From: Sulfurisoma sp.
Lineage (GTDB): Bacteria; Pseudomonadota; Gammaproteobacteria; Burkholderiales; Rhodocyclaceae
Length of the DNA stretch: 64,000 nt
Direction of reading: 5' to 3'
NCBI GenBank assembly: GCA_030691075.1
Contig: JAUYFI010000185.1
Coordinates: 1 to 64,000, forward strand
The notes beneath the pieces are model-generated. The model saw nothing but the letters and a program-made list of their open reading frames with translations, ran no database searches and was not told the origin of the DNA. Within the stretch, counting starts at the first letter, position 1; each line of letters starts with the position of its first letter. The translations under genes and the position numbers were made by a program. Shown here in pieces: positions 17,034-27,596 of this stretch.

Positions 17034-18566
17034 TCACAGCGGAATGTTGCCGTGCTTGCGCCACGGGTTTTCCAGCTGCTTGTCGCGCAGCATGGCCAGC
17101 GAGCGACAGATGCGCTTGCGCGTTTCGCTCGGCATGATCACGTCGTCGATGAAACCGCGCTTGCCGGCGATGAAGGGGTTGGCGAACTTCTCGCGGTACT
17201 CCGCCTCACGCGCCGCAATGCGCTCCGGGTCGTTCTTTTCTTCGCGGAAAATGATTTCCACCGCGCCCTTGGGCCCCATCACCGCAATCTCCGCGCTCGG
17301 CCAGGCGAAATTCACGTCGCCGCGCAGGTGCTTTGAACTCATCACGTCGTAGGCACCACCGTAGGCCTTGCGGGTGATCAGCGTCACCTTGGGCGCCGTG
17401 CACTCGGCGTAGGCATAGAGCAGCTTGGCGCCGTGCTTGATGATGCCGGCGTATTCCTGCGCCGTGCCCGGCATGAAGCCCGGCACGTCGACGAAAGTGA
17501 CGATGGGGATGTTGTAGGCGTCGCAGAAGCGGACGAAACGCGCCGCCTTGATCGCGGACTTGATGTCGAGGCAGCCGGCCAGCACCAGCGGCTGGTTGGC
17601 GACGATGCCGACGGTCTGGCCTTCCATGCGGCCGAAGCCGATGACGATGTTCCTGGCATGGTCGGGCTGCAGCTCGAAGAAGTCGACGTCGTCGACCGTC
17701 TTGATGATGAGTTCCTTGATGTCGTAGGGCTTGTTCGGATTGTCCGGCACCAGGGTGTCGAGCGAATAGTCGAGGCGCTCGGCCGGATCGGAGGTTGGCC
17801 GGATCGGCGCCTTGTCCCGGTTGTTCAGCGGCAGGTAGTTGAAGAAGCGGCGCAGCATCAGCAAGGCATCGACGTCGTTCTCGAAGGCGAGATCGGCGAC
17901 GCCGGACTTGGTGGTGTGCGTCGTCGCGCCGCCGAGTTCCTCGGCCGTCACCTCCTCGTGGGTCACGGTCTTCACCACTTCGGGGCCGGTGACGAACATG
18001 TAGGAGGTGTCCTTGACCATGAAGATGAAGTCGGTCATCGCCGGCGAATACACCGCGCCGCCGGCGCACGGGCCCATGATCATGGAGATCTGCGGGATCA
18101 CGCCGCTGGCCAGCACGTTGCGCTGGAACACGTCGGCATAGCCGCCGAGCGCCGCAACGCCTTCCTGGATGCGCGCGCCGCCCGAGTCGTTGAGGCCGAT
18201 CACCGGGGCGCCGACCTGCATCGCCTTGTCCATGATCTTGCAGATCTTCTCGGCATGGGCCTCGGACAGCGCGCCGCCGAACACCGTGAAGTCCTGCGAG
18301 AAGACGAACACCATGCGGCCGTTGATGGTGCCGTAGCCGGTGACGACGCCGTCGGAGGGCACCTTGTTGTCGGCCATGCCGAAATCGACGCAGCGGTGTT
18401 CCTTGAACATGTCCCACTCTTCGAAGGTGCTGTCGTCGAGCAGCAGCTCGATGCGCTCGCGCGCGGTGAGCTTGCCCTTCTTGTGCTGCGCGTCGATGCG
18501 TTTTTGCCCGCCGCCGAGGCGGGCCTGTTCGCGCTTGTCGTCGAGTTGCTGAATGATTTCGTGCAT
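17034..18566 (-). CDS. pccB: Propionyl-CoA carboxylase beta subunit (carboxyltransferase)
   Basis: The 510-residue carboxyltransferase subunit, usual length for the family. It has the two oxyanion/CoA-binding blocks GGARIQEGV and [17 protein letters not shown] in the N-half, and DVPGFMPG and [19 protein letters not shown] in the C-half. It moves CO2 from carboxybiotin to propionyl-CoA, giving (S)-methylmalonyl-CoA. It begins just after meaB and is followed by the duplicated spacer and pccA. Order and direction indicate one operon, meaB-pccB-pccA. Confidence 0.95.
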   Translation of the reverse strand: MHEIIQQLDDKREQARLGGGQKRIDAQHKKGKLTARERIELLLDDSTFEEWDMFKEHRCVDFGMADNKVPSDGVVTGYGTINGRMVFVFSQDFTVFGGALSEAHAEKICKIMDKAMQVGAPVIGLNDSGGARIQEGVAALGGYADVFQRNVLASGVIPQISMIMGPCAGGAVYSPAMTDFIFMVKDTSYMFVTGPEVVKTVTHEEVTAEELGGATTHTTKSGVADLAFENDVDALLMLRRFFNYLPLNNRDKAPIRPTSDPAERLDYSLDTLVPDNPNKPYDIKELIIKTVDDVDFFELQPDHARNIVIGFGRMEGQTVGIVANQPLVLAGCLDIKSAIKAARFVRFCDAYNIPIVTFVDVPGFMPGTAQEYAGIIKHGAKLLYAYAECTAPKVTLITRKAYGGAYDVMSSKHLRGDVNFAWPSAEIAVMGPKGAVEIIFREEKNDPERIAAREAEYREKFANPFIAGKRGFIDDVIMPSETRKRICRSLAMLRDKQLENPWRKHGNIPL

Positions 18567-18578
18567 CGCTGGATTCCC

Positions 18579-19613
18579 TCAATCGAACTTCACGTTGTCG
18601 TAGGCATGCCCGGGCAAGTCGAGCAGTTGCTGCGCGGCCGCGGCCGGGGTCGCCGTGCCGGCCTCGACGGCATCCAGCAGTTGCGGCAGCGCCTCGCGCA
18701 CACCGGGGTGATCGCGGAAGCGCGCGCGCAGGCCCGAGTCGATCAGTTGCCACATCCAGGCCACCGTCTGGTGCCGGCGTTTCACCGTGAGTTCGCCGGC
18801 CGTTTCGAGCGCGGCGCGGTGGGCCTCGATGCTCTGCCAGAATTCGGCGATGCCCTCGCCCTTCGCGGCGCTGGCCTGGAGCACCGGCGGCTGCCAGTGT
18901 TCCGAAGCGGGCCGCAGCAGGGTCAGCGCCGTGCGCATCTGCGCCGCCGCCATCTCGGCGGCGAGCGGATCGATGTCGGCCTTGTTGAAGACGACGATGT
19001 CGGCCAGCTCGACGATGCCCTTCTTGATGGCCTGCAGATCGTCGCCGGCATTGGGCAACTGCAAGAGCACGAAGACGTCGGTCATGCCGGCCACGGCGGT
19101 TTCAGACTGGCCGACGCCGACGGTCTCGACGATTACCACGTCGAAGCCGCTGGCCTCGCACAGCAGCAGCGCCTCGCGCGTCTTCTCGGCGACGCCGCCG
19201 AGCGAGCCCGATGAGGGGCTGGGGCGGATGAAGGCCTCTTCGCGCTGCGACAGGCGTTCCATGCGCGTCTTGTCGCCGAGGATGGAGCCGCCCGAGATCG
19301 TCGAGGACGGATCGACCGCAAGCACCGCGACGCGCTTGCCCTGTTCGATGAGAAACAGGCCGAGCGCCTCGATGAAGGTCGACTTGCCCGCGCCCGGCAC
19401 GCCCGAGATGCCAACGCGAATTGCCTTTCCGGTCCGCGGCAGCAAGGCGGCAAGCAGCGCTTGCGCCCGCGCCTGGTGGTCGGGACGCGTCGACTCGATC
19501 AGGGTGATGGCCTTGGCCAGCGCGCGGCGCTGGCCGGACAGCACGTCGTCGACGAGCGCCGCGTCGGAGGCTGTCATGCGGAGCGAGAGATTCTCGTCGG
19601 GTAGCAGGTTCAC
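18579..19613 (-). CDS. meaB: MeaB/ArgK-type GTPase, methylmalonyl-CoA mutase chaperone
   Basis: A G3E-family P-loop GTPase of about 344 residues. Walker A is GVPGAGKST, followed by [29 protein letters not shown] (G3 region) and FNKAD for guanine recognition. MeaB protects and reactivates adenosylcobalamin-dependent methylmalonyl-CoA mutase. The best start is the GTG at 19613, whose GTGA overlaps the stop of a tiny upstream frame that has a strong ribosome site; ATG 19577 is an alternative. It lies between the mutase (separated by a toxin-antitoxin pair) and pccB, matching its role. Confidence 0.92.
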   Translation of the reverse strand: MNLLPDENLSLRMTASDAALVDDVLSGQRRALAKAITLIESTRPDHQARAQALLAALLPRTGKAIRVGISGVPGAGKSTFIEALGLFLIEQGKRVAVLAVDPSSTISGGSILGDKTRMERLSQREEAFIRPSPSSGSLGGVAEKTREALLLCEASGFDVVIVETVGVGQSETAVAGMTDVFVLLQLPNAGDDLQAIKKGIVELADIVVFNKADIDPLAAEMAAAQMRTALTLLRPASEHWQPPVLQASAAKGEGIAEFWQSIEAHRAALETAGELTVKRRHQTVAWMWQLIDSGLRARFRDHPGVREALPQLLDAVEAGTATPAAAAQQLLDLPGHAYDNVKFD

Positions 19614-19666
19614 GCGACGATTCGCGCCACCGTCGCGATGGCATCCTTCCACGATTTTTCCAGCAT
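19610..19666 (-). CDS. Possible 18-residue leader ORF coupled to meaB
   Basis: A short frame [18 protein letters not shown] starts at ATG 19666 behind an excellent ribosome site (AGGAGAGGAAG) and ends in TGA overlapping the GTG start of meaB by four bases. meaB itself has no good ribosome site, so translation of this peptide may drive meaB translation. It may also be the residue of an older, longer upstream gene. No homologue is recognised. Confidence 0.45.
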   Translation of the reverse strand: MLEKSWKDAIATVARIVA

Positions 19667-19686
19667 GCTTCCTCTCCTCGAATCCT

Positions 19687-20106
19687 TCAAACGATCTCGA
19701 ACCCCCGCCCGTCCGGCAGGCGGTAACGCTCGAAGTCGTTGCGGTCGACGGTCATGATTTCGGTGATGCCGGTCTCGCTGGCCAGCCAGTAGAGCGAGGC
19801 ATCGGCCAGATCCATTTCGCGCTTGCCGGCTTCGGTATAGCGCCGCATCCAGACCAGAATGTCATCGAGATGACTGACATCGAAGGGGTAGATCTGGGCA
19901 CCGCCCTGACGAATGAAATTGAGCATTGCAAAGCGAGGCTCGGGCGAGAGCAGATAGGATGCCTCGACGATGCAGGGCCAGGTGGTCACGAAACGCAGTC
20001 CGTCGCGATCCGCCGCCAGCACGATTTCGCGATAGCGCGCGTGATGACGATCGGTCGATGCGAACAACGCGATCAGCGGCCCGGAATCAAGAAGAATGTT
20101 TCTCAC
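19687..20106 (-). CDS. PIN-domain toxin (VapC-type)
   Basis: A 139-residue PIN ribonuclease. It starts with [11 protein letters not shown], where the first metal-binding Asp sits, has an acidic residue in CIVEASYLL, and ends with [12 protein letters not shown] and [13 protein letters not shown], holding the remaining acidic residues. Such toxins cleave RNA, usually tRNA or rRNA. The start overlaps the upstream antitoxin gene by about 20 bases, the normal arrangement. It is placed inside the propionate operon between meaB and the mutase. Confidence 0.85.
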   Translation of the reverse strand: MRNILLDSGPLIALFASTDRHHARYREIVLAADRDGLRFVTTWPCIVEASYLLSPEPRFAMLNFIRQGGAQIYPFDVSHLDDILVWMRRYTEAGKREMDLADASLYWLASETGITEIMTVDRNDFERYRLPDGRGFEIV

Positions 20107-20338
20107 GCAGTAGGGCCTTCACGCGTTCGCCGGCGTTTTCGGACAGGTCGGTCGTCGGCTCCATTACCCTGTACGCCTCCTGATCGATCACTTGACGATA
20201 AATCGCCGCTGGGCTTTTCAGGCCCAGCACGCGCTCCAGCGCATCCTTGACGAATTCCGATTTGGTGATGCCCAGACGCCGCGCTTCCTGTTCCACGCGG
20301 CCCTCGAGCAGGGGATCGAGACGAACGGACAAAGCCAT
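20087..20338 (-). CDS. Ribbon-helix-helix antitoxin partner of the PIN toxin
   Basis: An 83-residue protein starting MALSVRLDPLLEGRVEQEARRLGITKSEFVKDAL, a typical ribbon-helix-helix DNA-binding fold (CopG/Arc-like). It is followed by a C-terminal tail that would wrap the toxin. GGAG lies eight bases before ATG 20338. The immediate upstream sequence has a short palindrome (GACTG, AC, CAGTC; 20355-20366), a possible autoregulatory operator. Longer readings upstream are not supported. Confidence 0.83.
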   Translation of the reverse strand: MALSVRLDPLLEGRVEQEARRLGITKSEFVKDALERVLGLKSPAAIYRQVIDQEAYRVMEPTTDLSENAGERVKALLREKHSS

Positions 20339-20354
20339 GATGTGCTCCCGCGAA

Positions 20355-20366
20355 GACTGACCAGTC
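20355..20366 (-). promoter_or_regulatory. Candidate operator of the toxin-antitoxin pair
   Basis: GACTG and CAGTC form a short inverted repeat with a two-base spacer, 17 bases before the antitoxin start. Ribbon-helix-helix antitoxins bind such sites to repress their own operon. Support is positional only. Confidence 0.35.
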
Positions 20367-20425
20367 ATACTGTAATACAAAAGTACGACTACCGCAACAG
20401 ATCGTCCGGGTTCCTTGAGCGCCAT

Positions 20426-22615
<2,190 letters not shown>

Positions 22616-22802
22616 GGCCGACTCCAGGGGCGAACGCGTTGTTCAATTGTGCAGCGCATGCTTGACAAGCGGCTGACAGCCATAATTATGAAGGCAAGAC
22701 CTGACTCGGAGGAACCGCGGCAGATGGTACAGTCCGGGCTGGAAGCGATGAACCGCATATTCAAGGTTCGGCCGACCCAACCCGCGAAGGAGAAAAGAAA
22801 GC

Positions 22803-24071
22803 ATGGCCCACATCGTCATACTCGGCGCCGGCGTCGGCGGCATGGCCGCCGCCTACGAAATGAAGGAAAAGGCGCGACCGCAGGACAGCGTCAGCGTCAT
22901 TTCCAATCACCCCTATTTCCAGTTCACGCCGTCGAACCCCTGGGTCGCCGTCAACTGGCGCAAGAAGGAGGACATCACCGTCGATGTCGGCCCCTGCCTG
23001 GAAAAGAAAGGCATCAAGTTCATCGCCAGAGCGGCCAAAAAGCTGCATGCCGACAAGAACCAGATCGAGCTCGACGACGGCAGCACGGTCGATTACGATT
23101 TCCTGATCATCGCCACCGGGCCCAAGCTCGCCTTCGACGAAGTCGAGGGTCTCGGTCCTGGCAAGCACACCCACTCGATCTGCGAGGTCGATCACGCCGT
23201 CGAGGCCGCCAAAGCCTGGGACGACTTCTGCAAGGATCCCGGTCACATCGTGGTCGGCGCGGTGCAGGGCGCCTCCTGCTATGGCCCGGCCTACGAGTTC
23301 GCCATGATCATGGATACCGATCTGCGCAAGCACCGCCTTCGCAGCAAGGTACCGATGACCTTCGTCACCGCCGAACCCTACATCGGCCATCTCGGCCTCG
23401 GCGGCGTTGGTGACTCCAAGGGCATGATCGAGTCGGTGATGCGCCACCGCCACATCAAGTGGATCTGCAACGCCAAGGTCACCCGGGTCGAGGCCGGCAA
23501 GATGTTCGTCGCCGAGCACAACGACGACGGCACGATAAAGAAGGAGCACACCCTCGACTTCAAGTACTCGATGATGCTGCCGGCATTCAAGGGCATCGAC
23601 GCCGTCTTCGGCATCGAGGGCCTAACCAATCCGCGTGGCTTCATCCTCGCCGACCAGTTCCAGCGCAACCCGAAGTTCCACAACATCTACTCGGTCGGCG
23701 TCTGCGTCGCCATCCCGCCAGTCGAGGTGACCCCGGTGCCCACCGGCACGCCCAAGACCGGTTTCATGATCGAGTCGATGGTGACCGCCTCGGTGCACAA
23801 CATCCGCAACGTGCTCGACGGCAAGGAGCCCGACCAGAACGCGACGTGGAACGCCATCTGTCTCGCCGACTTCGGCGACAACGGCGCCGCCTTCGTCGCC
23901 CTGCCGCAGATCCCGCCGCGCAACGTGAACTGGTTCTCGCAAGGCAAGTGGGTGCACTTGGCCAAGATCGCCTTCGAGAAGTACTTCCTCCGCAAGATCA
24001 GGAAGGGCAACACCGATCCGGTGTATGAGAAGTACGTGATGAACCTGCTGGGCATCAAGAAGCTTAAGTAA
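22803..24071 (+). CDS. sqr: Sulfide:quinone oxidoreductase
   Basis: A 422-residue flavoprotein. The FAD dinucleotide fold is VILGAGVGGMAAAYEM at 5-20. Three cysteines fit the redox triad of the acidophile/type I SQR: Cys127 (HSICEVD), Cys159 (GASCYGPAYEF) and Cys353 (ICLADFGDNGAAF). VPTGTPKTGFMIE is the quinone/FAD-side signature, and the amphipathic C-terminus (KWVHLAKIAFEKYFLRKI) anchors it to the membrane. It oxidises sulfide to sulfane sulfur or polysulfide and reduces quinone. AAGGAG lies about 13 bases before the ATG. It is followed by two exported DsrE-like proteins. Confidence 0.93.
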   Translation: MAHIVILGAGVGGMAAAYEMKEKARPQDSVSVISNHPYFQFTPSNPWVAVNWRKKEDITVDVGPCLEKKGIKFIARAAKKLHADKNQIELDDGSTVDYDFLIIATGPKLAFDEVEGLGPGKHTHSICEVDHAVEAAKAWDDFCKDPGHIVVGAVQGASCYGPAYEFAMIMDTDLRKHRLRSKVPMTFVTAEPYIGHLGLGGVGDSKGMIESVMRHRHIKWICNAKVTRVEAGKMFVAEHNDDGTIKKEHTLDFKYSMMLPAFKGIDAVFGIEGLTNPRGFILADQFQRNPKFHNIYSVGVCVAIPPVEVTPVPTGTPKTGFMIESMVTASVHNIRNVLDGKEPDQNATWNAICLADFGDNGAAFVALPQIPPRNVNWFSQGKWVHLAKIAFEKYFLRKIRKGNTDPVYEKYVMNLLGIKKLK

Positions 24072-24140
24072 TCAGGTCTCGCCCCGTCTTCATTCCGGCC
24101 GCCGCGCTTCACCGGACACCAAGAAGCCAAGGAGGAACCC

Positions 24141-24599
24141 ATGACCGACAAGATGCTTGCGCTCGTGCTCGTCGCGCTGCTCGGCTGCGCGCCCCTGCCG
24201 ACCCTGGCGGCCGACAGGATCGCGAAAGTCGGCGCCGGCAAGACGGCGACCGTCACGAAAAACCGCATCGTCATCCAGATCAACGAGGATGACTCGAAGA
24301 AATGGAACACGGTGCTCGGCAACATCCGAAACATCCAGGCCGAACTTGGCAAGGGCAGCGCGGCGATCGCGGTCGTCGTCATCGGCCCCGGCCTCGGCAT
24401 GCTCGCCGCCGACTCGCTCACCGCCAACGGGGTGCGGGAGGCCCTCGCGACGGGCGTGGAATTCGTCGCCTGCGGCAACTCGATGAAGGCGCGGAAGGTG
24501 GGAAAGGACGACCTCGTCGAGGGCGTGACCGTCACCACCACCGGCTATGCCGAACTGATGAAGCGCCAGCAACGGGGCTGGGCCTACCTGCGGCCCTGA
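24141..24599 (+). CDS. Exported DsrE-family protein 1 (possible lipoprotein)
   Basis: A 152-residue protein with an N-terminal hydrophobic signal (MLALVLVALLGCAPLPTLAA). LLGC could be a lipobox, or the peptide may be cleaved after Ala. The mature domain has the DsrE-like fold pattern ending FVACGNSMKARK, where the Cys is the likely sulfur-carrying residue, then VEGVTVTTTGYAELMKRQQRGWAYLRP. Similar exported DsrE-like proteins accompany sulfur metabolism genes. Just after the signal, KVGAGKTATV is encoded by a diverged copy of the dispersed repeat. A good ribosome site (AGGAG) precedes it. It sits 69 bases after sqr. Confidence 0.78.
   Translation: MTDKMLALVLVALLGCAPLPTLAADRIAKVGAGKTATVTKNRIVIQINEDDSKKWNTVLGNIRNIQAELGKGSAAIAVVVIGPGLGMLAADSLTANGVREALATGVEFVACGNSMKARKVGKDDLVEGVTVTTTGYAELMKRQQRGWAYLRP
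24224..24247 (+). repeat. Dispersed short repeat, diverged copy (in DsrE-like gene)
   Basis: A GAAAGTCGGCGCCGGCAAG block followed by ACGGC matches the dispersed repeat core (GTCGGCGCTGGCGACACG) with a few changes. It is read in frame as KVGAGKTA at the mature N-terminus of the DsrE-like protein. Confidence 0.4.
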
Positions 24600-24682
24600 C
24601 CGGGGCGATGCTGGACAAGCCGCGGGCGGGCGGCGACTTCCGCTATGCTGGCGCCCTTTCGCACGACCCGAAAGAAAACGCG

Positions 24683-25369
24683 ATGCTCGACTGGACCCTG
24701 ATCGACACCGTGCTGCTCGACATGGACGGCACGCTGCTCGACCTGCACTTCGACAACCACTTCTGGCAGGCGCATGTGCCGCTGCGCTACGCCGAGGCGC
24801 GCGGCCTGTCCCAGGCGGCCGGGCGCGAGGAACTGATGGCGCGTTACCACGCCCGCGCCGGCACACTGGAGTGGTATTCGGTCGACTTCTGGGAAACGGA
24901 ACTGGAACTCGACATCATGGCGCTGAAGGAAGAGGTCGCCCACCTCATCGCCGTGCATCCCAGCGTCGTCGATTTCCTCGCCGCCGTGCGCGCCAGCGGC
25001 CGCCGCATCGTGCTTGCCACCAACGCCCACCACAAGAGCGTCACGCTCAAGATGGCGAAGACCGGCCTCAAGCCGCATTTCGACGCCATCGTCACCTCGC
25101 ACGAACTCGGGTTGGCCAAGGAAGACACGCTGTTCTGGCAGCGCCTGCGCGAGATCGAGCCTTTCGATCCGGCGCGCACGCTGCTGGTCGACGATAGCCT
25201 GCCCGTGCTCGATTCCGCCCGTGCCTATGGCATCCGCCACCTGCGCGCCGTGCGTCGTCCCGACACCCGCCTCCCCGACAAGGACACCGCCCCTTACCCC
25301 GCGATCGAAAGTTTCGCCGAACTTCTGTCCGGGCTGCCGGGAATAGATTCTCCTCCCCGTGCGTCATAA
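24683..25369 (+). CDS. yrfG: HAD-family nucleotidase (YrfG-like GMP/IMP phosphatase)
   Basis: A 228-residue HAD hydrolase. Motif I is LLDMDGTLLDLHFDN (Asp nucleophile and Asp+2), motif II is VLATNAHH, motif III is the Lys in GLAKEDTLF, and motif IV is LLVDDSLPVLDSA. The sequence FWQAHVPLRYAE is characteristic of YrfG, which dephosphorylates purine mononucleotides. The ATG follows AAAGAAAACGCG, a weak ribosome site. It lies between the two DsrE-like genes without obvious functional relation to them. Confidence 0.88.
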   Translation: MLDWTLIDTVLLDMDGTLLDLHFDNHFWQAHVPLRYAEARGLSQAAGREELMARYHARAGTLEWYSVDFWETELELDIMALKEEVAHLIAVHPSVVDFLAAVRASGRRIVLATNAHHKSVTLKMAKTGLKPHFDAIVTSHELGLAKEDTLFWQRLREIEPFDPARTLLVDDSLPVLDSARAYGIRHLRAVRRPDTRLPDKDTAPYPAIESFAELLSGLPGIDSPPRAS

Positions 25370-25408
25370 GCGCATGGGGCGCCCCGCGCCTCCAACGGAG
25401 AGAACAAC

Positions 25409-25837
25409 ATGAACGGGATCATTCGCCGAAGCCTGGTGGCCGCCTGCCTTGCCGTCGCCGCCACCGCCTGCCTTGCCGCCGAAGCGGTCAAGGTCGTCTA
25501 TCACGTCAACGAGGGCCTGGAGCAGGCGTCCAATGCTCTGCGCAACATCCGCAACCACCTGTCGGTCGACCCGGGCGCGAAGATCGTCGTCGTTACCCAC
25601 GCCGGTGGCATCAACTTCCTGCTCGAAGGCGCCAAGGACAAAAACGGCAATCCCTACGATGCGATGGTCGACGAGCTGTCGGGCAAGGGCGTCGAGTTCC
25701 GTGTCTGCAACTTCACTCTGAAAAGCCGCAACCTCGACCCCAAGGGGGTGCATCCGGAAGCGAAGATCGTTCCCTCCGGCGTGGCGGAAGTCTCGCGGCT
25801 ACAGGCGCAGGAGCGCTTCGCCTATCTGAAACCCTAG
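25409..25837 (+). CDS. Exported DsrE-family protein 2
   Basis: A 142-residue protein with a signal peptide (IIRRSLVAACLAVAATACLAAEA). The mature part reads VKVVYHVNEGLEQASNALRNIRNHLSVDPGAKIVVVTHAGGINFLL, then VEFRVCNFTLKSRNLD. The Cys-Asn-x-Thr-Leu-Lys block matches the Cys-x-Asn-Ser-Met-Lys block of the first DsrE-like protein, so the two are paralogues. A role as a periplasmic sulfane-sulfur carrier acting after SQR is plausible but inferred. GGAG lies about nine bases before the ATG. The stop overlaps the convergent TauE gene end. Confidence 0.8.
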   Translation: MNGIIRRSLVAACLAVAATACLAAEAVKVVYHVNEGLEQASNALRNIRNHLSVDPGAKIVVVTHAGGINFLLEGAKDKNGNPYDAMVDELSGKGVEFRVCNFTLKSRNLDPKGVHPEAKIVPSGVAEVSRLQAQERFAYLKP

Positions 25838-26634
25838 CCGAAAAGGCCCTGCAACATCTTGGCCAGCAGCAGGATCAGCACCAGCGCGAAAACTTTCTTC
25901 AGGGTGGCCACCGGCAACCGGTGCGCCGCCCTGGCGCCCAGCGGCGCGACCAGCATGCTCGCCACCACCGTGCCGGCCAGCGCCGGCAGGTAGATGAAAC
26001 CGAAGCTGCCGTCCGGCAGGCCGGTCGCGGCAAAGCCGCTGATCATATAGCCGGCCGTGCCGGCCAGCGCGATCGGCAGGCCGATGGCGGCCGAGGTGCC
26101 GATGGCATGGTGCATCCTGACGTTGCACCAGGTCATGAACGGCACCGACAGCGAGCCACCACCGATGGCCGCCAGTGCCGAGATGCCGCCGATGCCGGCG
26201 CCGACCCCGAACATCCCCGCCGCGCCCGGCAGATTGCGCGAGGGCTGGGGCTTGACGTTGAGGATCATCTGCACCGCCACATAGCCGATGAAGACGGCGA
26301 AGAAAATCGCCAGCGGCCGGGTCGGCACCGCCGCCGCCACGTGGGCACCAGCCAGCGTGCCGACGACGATGCCCGGCGCGATGGCGCGCACGATGGGCCA
26401 GATCACGGCGCCGTGGGCGTGATGCGCGCGCAGGCTGGAAATCGAGGTGAAGATGATCGTTGCCATCGAGGTGCCCAGCGCGAGGTGCATCAGGTGCTCC
26501 CGCGGGAAACCCTGCGCCGCGAACATCAGCGCCAGCACCGGCACCATGATGGCGCCGCCGCCGACGCCGAGCAGGCCGGCGAAAAATCCCGCGACCGCGC
26601 CGAGCACGATGTAACCGAGCAGCCAGGTCGTCAC
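25834..26634 (-). CDS. TauE/SafE-family membrane transporter
   Basis: A 266-residue protein with about eight membrane helices and the two family repeats GLLGVGGGAIMVPVL (N-half) and AAIGGGSLSVPFMTW (C-half). TauE/SafE members export sulfite, sulfoacetate or related anions. The start is a GTG at 26634 whose GTGA overlaps the stop of the EVE-domain gene, showing translational coupling. Convergence with the sqr/DsrE genes suggests a sulfur oxyanion substrate (inference). Confidence 0.88.
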   Translation of the reverse strand: MTTWLLGYIVLGAVAGFFAGLLGVGGGAIMVPVLALMFAAQGFPREHLMHLALGTSMATIIFTSISSLRAHHAHGAVIWPIVRAIAPGIVVGTLAGAHVAAAVPTRPLAIFFAVFIGYVAVQMILNVKPQPSRNLPGAAGMFGVGAGIGGISALAAIGGGSLSVPFMTWCNVRMHHAIGTSAAIGLPIALAGTAGYMISGFAATGLPDGSFGFIYLPALAGTVVASMLVAPLGARAAHRLPVATLKKVFALVLILLLAKMLQGLFG

Positions 26635-27092
26635 TTGAGCAGCTGCCCGACGATGAAATCCCAATCCGCCGGATCGACCGGCGTGATCGACAGCCGGTTG
26701 CCGCGCGCCAGGACGCGCATGTGGGCCAGTTCCGGATGGGCGCGCAGTTCGGCGAGAGAGATCAGCCGTGTTTTTTTCGTCACCCGCACGTCGACATTGA
26801 CCCAGCGCGGGTTCTCGGACGAGGCTTTCGGATCGTAATAGTGGCTCGCCGGATCGAACTGCGTGCGGTCCGGGTAGGCCTTCTGCGCCACCTCGGCCAG
26901 CCCGGCGATGCCCGGCTCCTTGCAGTTCGAGTGGTAGAAGAACACCTTGTCGCCGACCGCCATCTGGTCGCGCATGAAATTGCGCGCCTGATAGTTGCGC
27001 ACGCCCCACCAATCCACGCTTTGATCGGGCATGGCCAGCACGTCGTCGATGCCGACGACGGAGGGTTCGGTCTTCATCAGCCAGTAACGCAT
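26631..27092 (-). CDS. EVE-domain protein
   Basis: A 153-residue EVE-domain protein (PF01878). It starts MRYWLMKTEPSVVGIDDV, with WWGVRNYQARNFMRDQM and the aromatic pocket GDKVFFYHSNCKEPGIAGLAEV. The fold is a PUA-like module that binds modified nucleobases. The function of bacterial copies is not settled. It overlaps the transporter gene by four bases. Confidence 0.92.
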   Translation of the reverse strand: MRYWLMKTEPSVVGIDDVLAMPDQSVDWWGVRNYQARNFMRDQMAVGDKVFFYHSNCKEPGIAGLAEVAQKAYPDRTQFDPASHYYDPKASSENPRWVNVDVRVTKKTRLISLAELRAHPELAHMRVLARGNRLSITPVDPADWDFIVGQLLK

Positions 27093-27233
27093 GGAAAATC
27101 GCCGTTCATCGAAATTGTCCGGCATCAATATTACCGGGGAATGCGCTTGACCCGGCGCGCCAGTCGCACTAGAGTTCGACCATGCGGGCGCCGTCGTGGT
27201 TGCCCGTCCATTCCACACAGAAGGGAGCATGTC

Positions 27234-27596
27234 ATGCAAGGTTCGTTCATGAAACTCATCAGCCGCCTCCTGATCGTCTGCATGCTCGCCGTGCCGTTTT
27301 CCAGCCAGGCCGGCATGATCACCACCGATCAAGTCGCCACAGCCGCCGCGCAGCAGGTCGATGCGCGTGGCGTGGTCAATGGTTATCTCGCCCGCGCCGA
27401 TGTCCAGTCGCAGTTGCAGACCATGGGCGTTTCTCCCGACACCGCCAAGGATCGCGTTGCCGCCATGACCGACGAGGAAGTCTCCCGCCTCGCCGGCCAG
27501 ATTCAGTCGCAGCCGGCCGGTGCCGCCAGCGGTTGGGCCGTTGCCGTAACCCTCGGCCTGATCATCTGGGCGGTGTATTACTTCTACTACCGTTGA
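27234..27596 (+). CDS. PA2779-family membrane protein
   Basis: A 120-residue protein with an N-terminal signal or helix (ISRLLIVCMLAVPFSSQAG), a short helical region with VQSQLQTMGVSPDTAKDRVAAMTDEEVSRLAGQI, and a C-terminal membrane helix ASGWAVAVTLGLIIWAVYYFYYR. This matches the PA2779 family, known only as a neighbour of the PA2778 peptidase. AAGGGAG precedes the ATG. The TGA overlaps a possible TTG start of the peptidase gene, and an intrinsic terminator follows within 25 bases. Confidence 0.82.
   Translation: MQGSFMKLISRLLIVCMLAVPFSSQAGMITTDQVATAAAQQVDARGVVNGYLARADVQSQLQTMGVSPDTAKDRVAAMTDEEVSRLAGQIQSQPAGAASGWAVAVTLGLIIWAVYYFYYR

Noticed and set aside
22662..22690. TTGACA at 22662 as the sqr promoter -35 box
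   Set aside because: The nearest -10-like CATAAT is only 13 bases away, too close for a normal sigma-70 promoter, so it was not listed as a feature.
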